18,601 nt of DNA from Bacteroides sp. UBA939 (GTDB lineage: Bacteria > Bacteroidota > Bacteroidia > Bacteroidales > Bacteroidaceae): contig NZ_DBDF01000094.1 in the NCBI RefSeq assembly GCF_002293435.1, forward strand, positions 6,282 to 24,882. Reading direction: 5' to 3'. A program made the position numbers and the translations under genes. This document shows, one piece after another, positions 1 to 7,572 of the stretch (the stretch's first letter is position 1; every line of letters starts with the position of its first letter). Under the pieces are notes generated by a model that saw only the letters and a program-made list of their open reading frames with translations, did not search any database and was not told the DNA's origin.

Positions 1-23
1 GGAGGAGGAGAATAGAGATAGCC

Positions 24-287
24 CTATAATCAAATAGAAGCACTCCTATAACCAAACAGAGTTACTCTTATAATCAAATAGAAGCACTCCTATAACCAAA
101 CAGAAGCACTCCTATAACCAAACAGAGTTACTCTTATAATCAAATAGAAGCACTCCTATAACCAAACAGAGTTACTCTTATAACCAAACAGAAGCACTCC
201 TATAATCAAACAGAGTTACTCCCATAATCAAATAGAAGCACCCCCATAACCAAACTAAGATATTTCAATAATCAAAACAGAATCCTT
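24..287. repeat. 22-bp tandem repeat array upstream of sufE
   Basis: Ten near-identical head-to-tail 22-bp units fill 24-243, followed by two decayed units to 287. The consensus is YTATAAYCAAAYAGARNYACTC. Two main variants differ at the end, one with GAAGCAC and one with GAGTTAC; they roughly alternate, with hybrids among units 4, 8 and 9. There are no spacers, so it is not CRISPR. The unit is not a multiple of three, so it cannot encode a peptide repeat. Read on the minus strand each unit carries TTTG and TATA, spaced two helical turns apart. It could be a variable-number repeat or a protein-binding array; function unknown. Confidence 0.95.
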
Positions 288-304
288 ATATAATAAAGAC
301 GAGA

Positions 305-312
305 TACCTTTG
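305..312 (+). promoter_or_regulatory. candidate -7 box for sufE
   Basis: TACCTTTG fits the Bacteroides -7 consensus TAnnTTTG and lies 64 bases before the sufE start codon. No convincing TTTG or TTG is found 19-21 bases upstream, where the decayed end of the 22-bp array lies, so the -33 half is weak. Confidence 0.4.
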
Positions 313-376
313 AGAATCAACAATATAAGCAACTTACAAAACCCCAATAAACTAATTTTCATAAATCAATAACCAA

Positions 377-796
377 ATGAGTATCAACGAACAACAAGAC
401 GAAGTAATCGCCGAATTCAGTGACTTCGACGACTGGATGGATCGCTACCAGCTTCTTATAGACTTAGGAAACGAGCAGGAACCGCTCGACGAAAAATATA
501 AAACGGAACAAAACCTGATTGAAGGCTGCCAGAGCCGCGTATGGCTACAAGCTGATGAAACGGATGGAAAAGTAATCTTCAAAGCCGAAAGCGACGCTTT
601 GATTGTCAAAGGAATTATCGCTCTATTGATAAGGATTCTGTCAGGACACAGCCCGGAAGAGATTCTAAATGCCGACCTCTATTTCATCGACAAAATAGGA
701 CTGAAAGAACACCTCTCCCCTACCCGCAGCAACGGCTTGCTATCTATGGTGAAGCAAATGCGCATGTACGCACTGGCCTTTAAAGCAAGAAAATGA
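377..796 (+). CDS. sufE: SufE family cysteine desulfurase sulfur acceptor
   Basis: A 139-residue protein of the usual SufE length. By family knowledge, SufE accepts persulfide sulfur from the cysteine desulfurase SufS and passes it to the SUF Fe-S scaffold in the cytoplasm. The hallmark block is visible: IEGCQSRVWL with the sulfur-accepting cysteine at C51, and the GIIALLIRILSG helix around residues 79-90 also fits the family. The ATG follows an A/T-rich leader with no clear Shine-Dalgarno, as usual in Bacteroides. No sufS, sufB, sufC or sufD is nearby, so the partner must be encoded elsewhere. Upstream is the 22-bp repeat array; downstream an inverted repeat begins on the base after the stop codon and separates it from the convergent Xre gene. 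Confidence 0.93.
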   Translation: MSINEQQDEVIAEFSDFDDWMDRYQLLIDLGNEQEPLDEKYKTEQNLIEGCQSRVWLQADETDGKVIFKAESDALIVKGIIALLIRILSGHSPEEILNADLYFIDKIGLKEHLSPTRSNGLLSMVKQMRMYALAFKARK

Positions 797-901
797 TAAT
801 CAGTGATTAACGGTTGGCGATTAGTGATTAGTGGTCACTAACCCCTTAACCGCCAATCATCAACCGCTAATCACTAATCACCAACCGTTAATCACTGATT
901 A
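797..901. repeat. Inverted repeat with 35-bp arms between convergent genes
   Basis: Arms 797-831 and 867-901 pair at 34 of 35 positions: 21 perfect, one mismatch, then 13 perfect, around a 35-base loop. The arms are built from a short motif resembling GATTAGTGATTAG. The left arm starts directly after the sufE stop. The right arm contains the last codons and stop of the convergent Xre gene (888-901). It may act as a bidirectional transcription stop, although it is not GC-rich and has no T-tract of the classical kind. Confidence 0.85.
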
Positions 902-1094
902 CGTATTCCAGAATATCTCCCGGTTGGCAATCCAATACCTTACAAATGGCCTCCAGCGTAGAGAAACGGATTGCTTTCGCCTTTCCCGTTTTCAGGATGG
1001 AAAGGTTTGCAGGCGTAATATCTATCTTTTCGGCCAACTCACCCAAAGATATCTTCCGCCGGGCCATCATTATGTCAAGATTCACTATAATCAT
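888..1094 (-). CDS. Small Xre-family (YozG-like) DNA-binding regulator
   Basis: A 68-residue protein made of one Cro/C1-type helix-turn-helix domain. ISLGELAEKI (15-24) and ITPANLSILKTGK (26-38) form the HTH, followed by STLEAICKVLDCQPGDIL (45-62), the ending typical of the HTH_26/YozG group. It probably binds operator DNA in the cytoplasm; no target is visible. It is the last gene of a minus-strand operon, starting 27 bases after the DUF2975 stop, and DUF2975 genes are commonly paired with such regulators. The final residues VISD and stop are encoded inside the inverted repeat at 867-901, so the C-terminus may have been reshaped by that repeat. Confidence 0.88.
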   Translation of the reverse strand: MIIVNLDIMMARRKISLGELAEKIDITPANLSILKTGKAKAIRFSTLEAICKVLDCQPGDILEYVISD

Positions 1095-1121
1095 ATTATT
1101 CTCTATTTTATAAGAGTAACG

Positions 1122-1778
1122 TCAAATCGTCAAGTCGTGTTCTTCTTTCATTTTCAAACCGATAGCGAAAACTTCCGCCACAATCAATGCCGAAAGCCCC
1201 AGTACCAGCGAGGTAATCTGTACCATATCACCCATAATCAACGAATATCCCGGAGCGGCAAACACTTTCTCTATCTGATAAGTACTCAGGAATGCCATAG
1301 ACAGGGTACACGCGAAGCTGATGATAAGCAATATTCCTAAACGACGCAATCGACGGACATTCTTCCAGTTGAATATGGCAGACCGGTTGATTGCCACAAT
1401 AAGGCGAATAAACAATACTATTGCCCAAATAACCGCAACGAAATCAGCCATAGCCAGGATAACAGATACGGCTCTTGATAAAAGACCGGGTTGCGCATCT
1501 ACACTGACGAACATTTGCGAATAAGAAGCGGGAATATATTCACCGGACTTCTCGTTATAGATAGAGTCGAGGAAAACAACCTCGCCAAACTTGTCCGGCA
1601 GCAACTGTACGACATGCAGATTAGCCATCTTTTCCCTCTCTTCCTTAGAAGTTTCGTTACCAAAGCCTTTCTCAAATCCGGCTTTCATTCCGATGCTAAC
1701 ATAGTAGGTTGCCTCAATCACCGAGTAACCCAGCACAAGCAATACAATCACGCAAAACACATTCAATCTCTTTTTCAT
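1122..1778 (-). CDS. DUF2975 family membrane protein
   Basis: A 218-residue protein with four probable membrane segments at about 7-24, 104-130, 147-166 and 186-207. A soluble loop of about 75 residues lies between the first two. The features I associate with DUF2975 are the IFNWKNVRRLRRLG stretch (135-148) and the acidic end closing in DLTI. The biochemical function of the family is not known to me; its members usually sit beside a small Xre regulator, as here. The start codon overlaps the stop of the upstream protease gene (ATGA at 1775-1778), suggesting translational coupling. The pairing suggests the membrane protein controls or is controlled by the Xre protein; that is inference. Confidence 0.82.
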   Translation of the reverse strand: MKKRLNVFCVIVLLVLGYSVIEATYYVSIGMKAGFEKGFGNETSKEEREKMANLHVVQLLPDKFGEVVFLDSIYNEKSGEYIPASYSQMFVSVDAQPGLLSRAVSVILAMADFVAVIWAIVLFIRLIVAINRSAIFNWKNVRRLRRLGILLIISFACTLSMAFLSTYQIEKVFAAPGYSLIMGDMVQITSLVLGLSALIVAEVFAIGLKMKEEHDLTI

Positions 1779-2554
1779 ACTTCAGCAGTCGTATCAGATA
1801 ATTTATAGGTATTCATCATTCTCCAGGAGAGTAGGAACAATCCAACGGAGAGTATCACGCAAACCGGATACACACGTGCGCCTATCAAATCGGAAGTGTA
1901 CTCCACATCCGGGAATCTCATACTAAGATAGACAGAAAGGCTATTATTCAGGATATGTATCAGGATACAAGGTATCACGCTGCGGGTTTTATAATATATC
2001 CAGCCAAGAACAAAACCAATCAATGTAGCGCCTACAATCTGAGCCGGATTCAGATGGAAAATACCAAATACCAAACCGGATATCAGAATTGCCGTAACAG
2101 GCTTGTATTTTTTCAAAAGGGCTTTAGTGATTGCCCCGCGGAATAAGAATTCTTCCAGAATAGGCCCTAACACTCCTATACAGGCGATGCCCAGCCAGGT
2201 GGATTGTAAAACTTCGAATTCATCATCCAGAAAATCGGGAAGGAATGTAAGATAGGACATCAGAAAATCGACTATGAAAATCACAGAAATCCCCATTGCG
2301 GCACTCCACAGTAAATAGGATTCGGATACAGGGCTGTACATTCGCTTATCGCCGGTGAGATAACCGGCACGCCACAGGTAAATCATCATAAAAACAAGTC
2401 CCATCAAAAAAGCCGGAACCATAGAAATATCAGTGGCTTTCTCCAAATCACCATATTTTATATGAGAATAAGCCAAAGTGAACGGGGTAACTACAAATGC
2501 CCCTACAAACTGCATTGCTAAATAAATCAAAATTAATTTTACAGTTGTCTTCAT
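1775..2554 (-). CDS. CPBP family intramembrane glutamic endopeptidase (CAAX/Abi type)
   Basis: A 259-residue polytopic membrane protein. The catalytic signature of the CPBP (Rce1-like) family is intact: motif 1 EEFLFRG at 134-140 (catalytic glutamates plus arginine), motif 2 FGIFHLNP at 163-170 with H167, and motif 3 HILNN at 200-204. Hydrophobic segments lie at about 6-27, 45-62, 81-103, 121-132, 152-170, 174-188, 193-210 and 227-244. In bacteria this family includes bacteriocin-immunity and regulatory proteases; the substrate here is unknown. It is the first gene of a three-gene operon with DUF2975 and Xre. The promoter at 2579-2611 fits a transcript starting about 20 bases before the ATG. 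Confidence 0.9.
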   Translation of the reverse strand: MKTTVKLILIYLAMQFVGAFVVTPFTLAYSHIKYGDLEKATDISMVPAFLMGLVFMMIYLWRAGYLTGDKRMYSPVSESYLLWSAAMGISVIFIVDFLMSYLTFLPDFLDDEFEVLQSTWLGIACIGVLGPILEEFLFRGAITKALLKKYKPVTAILISGLVFGIFHLNPAQIVGATLIGFVLGWIYYKTRSVIPCILIHILNNSLSVYLSMRFPDVEYTSDLIGARVYPVCVILSVGLFLLSWRMMNTYKLSDTTAEV

Positions 2555-2578
2555 CGTCTTCTTTTTCTAAAATGTTCG

Positions 2579-2611
2579 CAAAGATAATATATTCTCTATC
2601 AAACCATCAAA
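2579..2611 (-). promoter_or_regulatory. Promoter of the CPBP-DUF2975-Xre operon
   Basis: On the minus strand TTTG (2608-2611) lies 21 bases upstream of TATCTTTG (2579-2586), an exact match to the Bacteroides TTTG-N19-21-TAnnTTTG promoter. The -7 box is 24 bases before the CPBP start codon. The -33 box overlaps the stop codon of the upstream 29-residue ORF. Confidence 0.7.
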
Positions 2612-2696
2612 TGGCGACTGCCGCACCACAAAGAATGGTTAGCAACATGGAGAGGGAAATCACCAACAAAGAGATACTCATAAATGCCTTTTTCAT
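2607..2696 (-). CDS. Possible 29-residue hydrophobic membrane peptide
   Basis: A small ORF that reads MKKAFMSISLLVI at its start and CGAAVAI at its end. Two lysines are followed by about 25 uncharged, mostly aliphatic residues, giving a single predicted membrane helix (or a signal-like peptide) and nothing else. It sits 52 bases upstream of the CPBP protease start on the same strand. A candidate promoter (CTTG-N20-TTAATTTG) lies at 2754-2785, and the next operon's -33 box overlaps its stop codon. I do not recognise a family. It could be a toxin-like or signalling peptide, a protease substrate, or a chance ORF; composition and context favour a real gene only modestly. Confidence 0.4.
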   Translation of the reverse strand: MKKAFMSISLLVISLSMLLTILCGAAVAI

Positions 2697-2753
2697 AATC
2701 GTTATTCTTTATATGTTTTGTTATTCAATAATAAATTATCGTTTTTCGATATG

Positions 2754-2785
2754 CAAATTAAATAGTTTTTTTTGGAATAACCAAG
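2754..2785 (-). promoter_or_regulatory. Candidate promoter for the 29-residue ORF
   Basis: On the minus strand CTTG (2782-2785) lies 20 bases before TTAATTTG (2754-2761), a close but imperfect match to TTTG-N19-21-TAnnTTTG. It would give a leader of about 50 bases. The surrounding DNA (2697-2860) is very A/T-rich, so chance matches are likely. The 11-bp inverted repeat 2741-2751 / 2802-2812 brackets this promoter and could be an operator. Confidence 0.3.
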
Positions 2786-2895
2786 AAAAACAGAAAATAT
2801 TTATCGAAAAACAATAAAAAAGATACGTTTATCAATAATCACGCAAGAAACAGAGGGCAAAACGGTATCAGGGGCATATTTATAGCCTGTCTTTT

Positions 2896-2975
2896 CCTTA
2901 CCTGCTCCTTACCTTCTCCTTGTCTATAGAACCGAATTTGCAAAGGAGCAGGTAAGGAGCAGATAAGGAGCAGAT
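2896..2975. terminator. Hairpin built from 11-bp repeats downstream of ribF
   Basis: Arms 2896-2921 and 2943-2968 pair at 24 of 26 positions (15 perfect at the base) around a 21-base loop. The right arm is made of three consecutive 11-bp units of the form AAGGAGCAGRT (2943-2975), and the left arm is the complement of the same motif. It lies 23 bases beyond the ribF stop, so it may end ribF transcription or protect its 3' end. There is no clean U-tract, so the terminator role is inferred from position. Confidence 0.55.
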
Positions 2976-2997
2976 AGGGTGTAAGTGAGGTGCGGAG

Positions 2998-3918
2998 TTA
3001 ACGAAGACAGCGGGATGCTTCCTCAGCATCCTTATGGAGTTGGGCTATCAGTTGGTCAATGGATTCAAACTTCAATTCAGGGCGAAGGAATTTCACAAAA
3101 GAAAGGCGGATGTGCTCTTCATAGATGTCGGAATGGAAATCAAAGATATTCACTTCAATGCTACGTTCAGGTCCATTGCCGATTGTGGGGCGATAACCGA
3201 TGCCAAGCATGCCGCCATAAACCTGTCCCGCAATCGTGACACGAACTGCGTATACGCCATCGGCGGGTACCAGTTTATCAGGTTCGTCAACGCGGAGGTT
3301 AGCGGTAGGGAATCCTATTTTGCGGCCGATGCGATATCCGTCCACGACTGTACCGTTCAAGAAGTAGTCATACCCAAGACATTCGGCGGCTTCGGACACA
3401 TTGCCTTCAAGCAGCAGGTGGCGGATAACAGAGGAGCTAACCGCCGCATCCTTATTTATATATGCACATGCCGGAACGACTTCTATCCCTAACTCCTGCC
3501 CGTAGCGCACATAGTGCTCGAAGCATTCGCTACGATTACGCCCGAAGCGATGGTCGTAGCCCACAACAAGCGCACGGATATTATAATTATCGCGGAGGAA
3601 AACCATAAATTCCCGGGCGGATAACATGGCGATGCCGGGAGTAAAATCAAGCATCATGCAGTAGTCCAAACCTGTTTGGGCAAGTAGGGAGACTTTTTCA
3701 TTGTATGCAGTCAGCAACTCAGGGTGGTAATCCTGTTGCACCACTTTGCGCGGGTGGATGGGAAAAGTCACTACTCCTGAGGCAAAGCCACGTGCGGCAG
3801 CCACCTCGCGTACCTGGTCTATCAGGTAGCGGTGTCCGCGGTGTACTCCGTCGAAAAAGCCTATGGCAACAACAGAAGGTTGGGGAAACACCTCCGGTAT
3901 ATTATGAAGCAACTGCAT
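2998..3918 (-). CDS. ribF: Bifunctional riboflavin kinase / FMN adenylyltransferase
   Basis: A 306-residue protein, normal length for RibF. It phosphorylates riboflavin to FMN and adenylates FMN to FAD in the cytoplasm. The N-terminal FAD synthetase half shows the nucleotidyltransferase motif GFFDGVHRGH at 20-29, GYDHRFGR at 120-127 and SSSVIR at 161-166. The C-terminal flavokinase half shows GRKIGFPTANL at 198-208, PADGVYAV at 218-225, and the block around PTIGNG (244-249) leading to the conserved glutamate in SIEVNIFDF (253-261). It stands alone, with 134 bases to the upstream HAD gene and a repeat hairpin downstream. No FMN riboswitch fold was recognised in the upstream gap. Confidence 0.96.
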   Translation of the reverse strand: MQLLHNIPEVFPQPSVVAIGFFDGVHRGHRYLIDQVREVAAARGFASGVVTFPIHPRKVVQQDYHPELLTAYNEKVSLLAQTGLDYCMMLDFTPGIAMLSAREFMVFLRDNYNIRALVVGYDHRFGRNRSECFEHYVRYGQELGIEVVPACAYINKDAAVSSSVIRHLLLEGNVSEAAECLGYDYFLNGTVVDGYRIGRKIGFPTANLRVDEPDKLVPADGVYAVRVTIAGQVYGGMLGIGYRPTIGNGPERSIEVNIFDFHSDIYEEHIRLSFVKFLRPELKFESIDQLIAQLHKDAEEASRCLR

Positions 3919-4052
3919 GATTCGGTTATTTATTTAAGTTTCGCAAGTTATTTATATTGTTGGTTATCAGTAGTATTTTTATTGATTATCAATAAAGATA
4001 ATTCATTAACATACAAGTAACTTATGAAACTTCGGTTATCAACTCACAATCT

Positions 4053-4667
4053 TCAATCAAAAAGGTGACTCCAATCCTCGCCCGCTTTCGGCGTATAAGT
4101 AGAAATGCCTAATGTCTCGGCAACCCGGCAATTCTCCGCGGAATCATCAATGAAGAACGTTTCCCGGGGATCGACACCGGTATCTTCCAGCACCTTACGG
4201 AATATTTCTACATCCGGCTTAACTATCTTCATTTCATAAGAAAGAAATATTTTCTCGAAATAATCCTCAACCCGGAAGGTCTTATAACGGAACGCATGTT
4301 GACATGACCACTCCCAATGGATGTCATTAGTGTTACTCAGCAGATAGACCACATATTTTTCGCGCAGCTTGAGCAACAAGTCCAACTTATAAGTCGGTAT
4401 GCTCACCAGAAAACTATTCCAGGCACTGTCAATGCGGTCATCGCTCACATCCTCACCTATCCGTTCGCGAATTGCATCCCTGAACTCACCACCGGTAATC
4501 AGCCCCTTCTCATGTTGGAGGAAAAAGCCTTGCTGATGACATACATCAAGCATTTCCTCCACATTCGGCATACCCAATTTCGCGAAGTTTTCAATGCAAC
4601 GCTGGCGGTTCAGGTCAATCAGCACACCGCCAAAATCAATTATAAGATTTTTGATTCCTTCTTTTTT
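4053..4667 (-). CDS. HAD superfamily phosphatase (YihX-like, subfamily IA)
   Basis: A Rossmann-fold HAD hydrolase of 204 residues from the start chosen here. Motif I is IIDFGGVLID, with the nucleophile Asp at residue 12. Where most HAD phosphatases have a second Asp two positions later there is Gly, as in the YihX-type DxGN/GV group. Motif II is LLSNTND, motif III the lysine in KIVKPD, and motif IV FIDDS. Related enzymes remove phosphate from small sugar phosphates; the substrate here is not deducible. An ATG 13 codons upstream (4706) is in frame, but the added residues look non-conserved and related proteins start just before motif I. It lies 98 bases after the Ca-ATPase stop with no separate promoter seen, so co-transcription is plausible. 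Confidence 0.88.
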   Translation of the reverse strand, partial: KKEGIKNLIIDFGGVLIDLNRQRCIENFAKLGMPNVEEMLDVCHQQGFFLQHEKGLITGGEFRDAIRERIGEDVSDDRIDSAWNSFLVSIPTYKLDLLLKLREKYVVYLLSNTNDIHWEWSCQHAFRYKTFRVEDYFEKIFLSYEMKIVKPDVEIFRKVLEDTGVDPRETFFIDDSAENCRVAETLGISTYTPKAGEDWSHLFD

Positions 4668-4765
4668 CATTAAACTGCTTACAGATTTATTTTTGTATAT
4701 GCGCATTTATGCTTGCGCGCTGAGAGATAAATACCCATAACTTCGATTCTTGTTCCCGTTAACTT

Positions 4766-7477
4766 CTACCCTTGTTTCTGTGCCAAACGCCGGAAGAGGC
4801 GCATCGCTTCACCTACCCACAACACCAGTGAAGAGGAGGCGACGAGAATCACCCATGTAGTCAAATCGAGCGGTTCGGTACGGAATACTGCACCGCCGAA
4901 CTGTACAATAAGGAATTGTCCGATAAGGATGGCAAATAGAACCAGCGCCATACCGTAGGATTTGGATAGTCCCTTGAACGCGGAGTCTGTAGTGCCAAAC
5001 ACGCGGGCATTGAAAAGATTCCAGAACTGAAGCATCACGAAGAACGTGAAGAATATAGTCAGATGTCGCACAGTCATGCCGCCACCGGTATCGGCAGACA
5101 CACCGTCTACGCGGTTGAACCAATACAACATCCCCATCAGTACAACCAGGAAGATGATGCCTACACTGAAAATGGACGAACGCATCGCCTTGGAAATAAT
5201 AAAGTCGTTGCTGCTACGTGGCTTCTCTTTCATCACGCTCTCACTGGGAGGGATTGAGGCTAACGCCAGAGCGGCAAAAGTATCCATAATAAGATTTACC
5301 CACAGCATTTGAGTGACCGTGAGCGGTAATTCGGTTCCTACCAACGAACCGAGCAGGACGATGAGTAGCGCCACCAGGTTGATTGTTAGCTGGAAGACAA
5401 TAAAACGTTGGATATTTTTATACAACGAGCGCCCCCACATCACAGCAGTACCGATACTGTTGAAAGAGTCGTCCAGCAGGGTTATATCGCTGGCTTCTTT
5501 CGCCACCGAAGTTCCCGTACCCATTGAAAGCCCCACTTGCGCATGGTTCAGCGCGGGTGCATCGTTGGTTCCATCGCCGGTAACCGCTACTACGGCATGC
5601 TTCTGTTGCAACAGTTGCACCAGGCGTTGTTTATCGGTAGGACGTGCACGGGACATGATTTTCAGATCCATCACCCGGTCAAGCGCTTCTTCGTCCGTCA
5701 GTTCGGCAAAGGCAACACCCGTTATACGGTTGCGTTCCGTATCCTCCGGTTTCCAAAGACCTATTTGGCGGGCTATTTCCGTGGCTGTTCCAGGAGTATC
5801 ACCTGTCACTATCTTGATGTCAATACCGGCAGACTGGCATTTAGCAACCGCTGCAGGCACATCCGCACGAATCGGGTCACTGATGGCAACTATGCCCAGG
5901 AAAGACAGGTCATTGCCGGCAACCAAATCCACACAATCCCTGTTATCCGCATCGTCCACTATTTTGAATGCAAAGCCGAGGGTGCGCATCGCCATATTCT
6001 GATATTCCAGCAATTGCTTCTCCACCGTAGAGCGATATTCCACAGCATCTACGCGTTTGCCATTCAGAATGACTTCCTTACACCGGCTCAAAACGATTTC
6101 GGGAGCGCCTTTCACGTACAATACTTTTCTGGCAATCAAAGGAGATTTCACTAACGTAGCCATAAATTTACGCTCGGTAGAGAAAGTCAACTGGTCTACA
6201 ACCGGCGCATTTTCCCGCAGTTCCAGATAGTCCTGCTTCCGGCTGTTCAACCACAGCAGAAGAGCTACTTCCGTCGGGTTTCCTACCCCTTTCACTTTTC
6301 CGCCTTCCACCTGTTCTTCCAGAAAAGCGGTGGAATTGGCGCTGATGCCTTCTACAATCAGTTTACTGGTATCATCCTCGCCAATCTCTCCCCCGTCTTT
6401 CAGACTATAGAAGTTGGGAGCATATACCTGCATCTGGTTCTGGGTCAATGTTCCGGTCTTATCCGTACAAATCACAGTGATGGCGCCCATTGTTTCGCAG
6501 GCATGCATTTTGCGCACCAGATTGTTGGTAGAAAGCATACGGCGCATATTCAGGGCGAGGCTCAACGTGACACTCATCGGCAATCCTTCGGGAACGGCAA
6601 CCACAATCAGGGTTACTGCCATCATGAAATATTGCAAAGTGGTTTTCAGGGCGGGAAGCCAGTCGCTAAAGGTATGGAAGGATGAAAAAGGATAGACCAG
6701 TACTACATCTTTAATAAGGAAGATGGCGAAAGCCAGTCCGGCCACCGAAAAGCCGATTTTACCGATAAGGTTGGCGAGTTTGGTAAGCTGTATATTCAAG
6801 GGGGTAGGCTCGGTAGTCTGTTCGGTACTTTGGCGGGCTACCTTTCCGATTTCCGTTTCATCACCCACACAAGCCACGCGCATGGTTCCGTGACCGTCCA
6901 CCACAGTAGTACCGCGCATCACTTTGTTGGAGGCGTAAGTGGATTCTTCGTCAAAGTCGGCTTCTACCGTAGTTTTGTTCACAACAGGCTCGCCGGTCAG
7001 GTTCGATTCATTGATTTGCAGAGATATGGCTTCCAGCAGTTCGCCGTCGGCGGGGATTTCTTCTCCTGTTTCCAAAACAATGATGTCACCTACCACTACA
7101 TCTTTGCGGGGTATTTCCTGTACACGCCCGTTACGGACAACTTTCACCAGGGTTTCTTCGTTGACAGCATTGAGCAAGTCGAATTTCTTATTTGCATCAT
7201 ACTCGAAGAAAAAGCCGATTCCCGTAGCCAACAGTATCGCAGCAATGATACCGATGGTTTCGGCATACTCATTTTCGATGATGGAGATGACTAAAGAGAA
7301 AAACGCAGCGACTAATAATATTCTGATGACAGGGTCTTCAAACTTTTCCAGATACAGTTTCCACAGGGAGGGACGCTTGGGAGGTGTTAACAGATTAATT
7401 CCATACTTCTCACGGCTTTGTTTGACTTCTTCGTCACTAAGCCCGCCATGATAAAAATCATTCTTTGTTGCAGCCAT
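4766..7477 (-). CDS. Calcium-translocating P-type ATPase, PMCA type
   Basis: A 903-residue P2-type ATPase that would pump Ca2+ out across the inner membrane. Visible in order: N-terminal cation ATPase domain; actuator loop with the TGEP-type motif at 161-164; M4 with VAVPEGLP at 293-300; phosphorylation site CTDKTGTLT at 337-345 (phospho-Asp D339); nucleotide-binding KGAPE at 456-460; hinge TGDGTNDAP at 633-641; and M6 with NLIMD near 728-732. M5 has N700 but no acidic residue of the SERCA E771 kind, which supports the PMCA rather than the two-site SERCA class. Length and domain order are complete. A promoter lies just upstream at 7506-7537; the HAD gene follows at 98 bases. Confidence 0.94.
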   Translation of the reverse strand: MAATKNDFYHGGLSDEEVKQSREKYGINLLTPPKRPSLWKLYLEKFEDPVIRILLVAAFFSLVISIIENEYAETIGIIAAILLATGIGFFFEYDANKKFDLLNAVNEETLVKVVRNGRVQEIPRKDVVVGDIIVLETGEEIPADGELLEAISLQINESNLTGEPVVNKTTVEADFDEESTYASNKVMRGTTVVDGHGTMRVACVGDETEIGKVARQSTEQTTEPTPLNIQLTKLANLIGKIGFSVAGLAFAIFLIKDVVLVYPFSSFHTFSDWLPALKTTLQYFMMAVTLIVVAVPEGLPMSVTLSLALNMRRMLSTNNLVRKMHACETMGAITVICTDKTGTLTQNQMQVYAPNFYSLKDGGEIGEDDTSKLIVEGISANSTAFLEEQVEGGKVKGVGNPTEVALLLWLNSRKQDYLELRENAPVVDQLTFSTERKFMATLVKSPLIARKVLYVKGAPEIVLSRCKEVILNGKRVDAVEYRSTVEKQLLEYQNMAMRTLGFAFKIVDDADNRDCVDLVAGNDLSFLGIVAISDPIRADVPAAVAKCQSAGIDIKIVTGDTPGTATEIARQIGLWKPEDTERNRITGVAFAELTDEEALDRVMDLKIMSRARPTDKQRLVQLLQQKHAVVAVTGDGTNDAPALNHAQVGLSMGTGTSVAKEASDITLLDDSFNSIGTAVMWGRSLYKNIQRFIVFQLTINLVALLIVLLGSLVGTELPLTVTQMLWVNLIMDTFAALALASIPPSESVMKEKPRSSNDFIISKAMRSSIFSVGIIFLVVLMGMLYWFNRVDGVSADTGGGMTVRHLTIFFTFFVMLQFWNLFNARVFGTTDSAFKGLSKSYGMALVLFAILIGQFLIVQFGGAVFRTEPLDLTTWVILVASSSLVLWVGEAMRLFRRLAQKQG

Positions 7478-7505
7478 GCAAATAATAGATTTGGATTAGG
7501 GAGTG

Positions 7506-7537
7506 CAAAAGTACAATATTAAATTGGGGATACCGAA
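7506..7537 (-). promoter_or_regulatory. Promoter of the Ca-ATPase gene
   Basis: On the minus strand TTCG (7534-7537) lies 20 bases before TACTTTTG (7506-7513), a full -7 consensus with a one-base-off -33. The -7 box is 28 bases before the start codon, implying a very short leader. The same TTCG-N20 arrangement occurs at the tRNA-Val promoter. Confidence 0.6.
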
Positions 7538-7572
7538 GTTATTAATGTTTTTTCACCTGTTACGCTTATTAA

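Noticed and set aside
24..287. CRISPR array
   Set aside because: Units are contiguous with no spacers and no cas genes are present.
2497..2817. 106-residue plus-strand frame
   Set aside because: It runs antisense through the protease 5' end, its promoter and A/T-rich DNA; composition is low quality and it conflicts with the better-supported minus-strand peptide and promoter.
5313..6154. Long plus-strand frames antisense to the Ca-ATPase
   Set aside because: The minus strand encodes an intact P-type ATPase; the antisense frames are Ser/Arg-rich artefacts.
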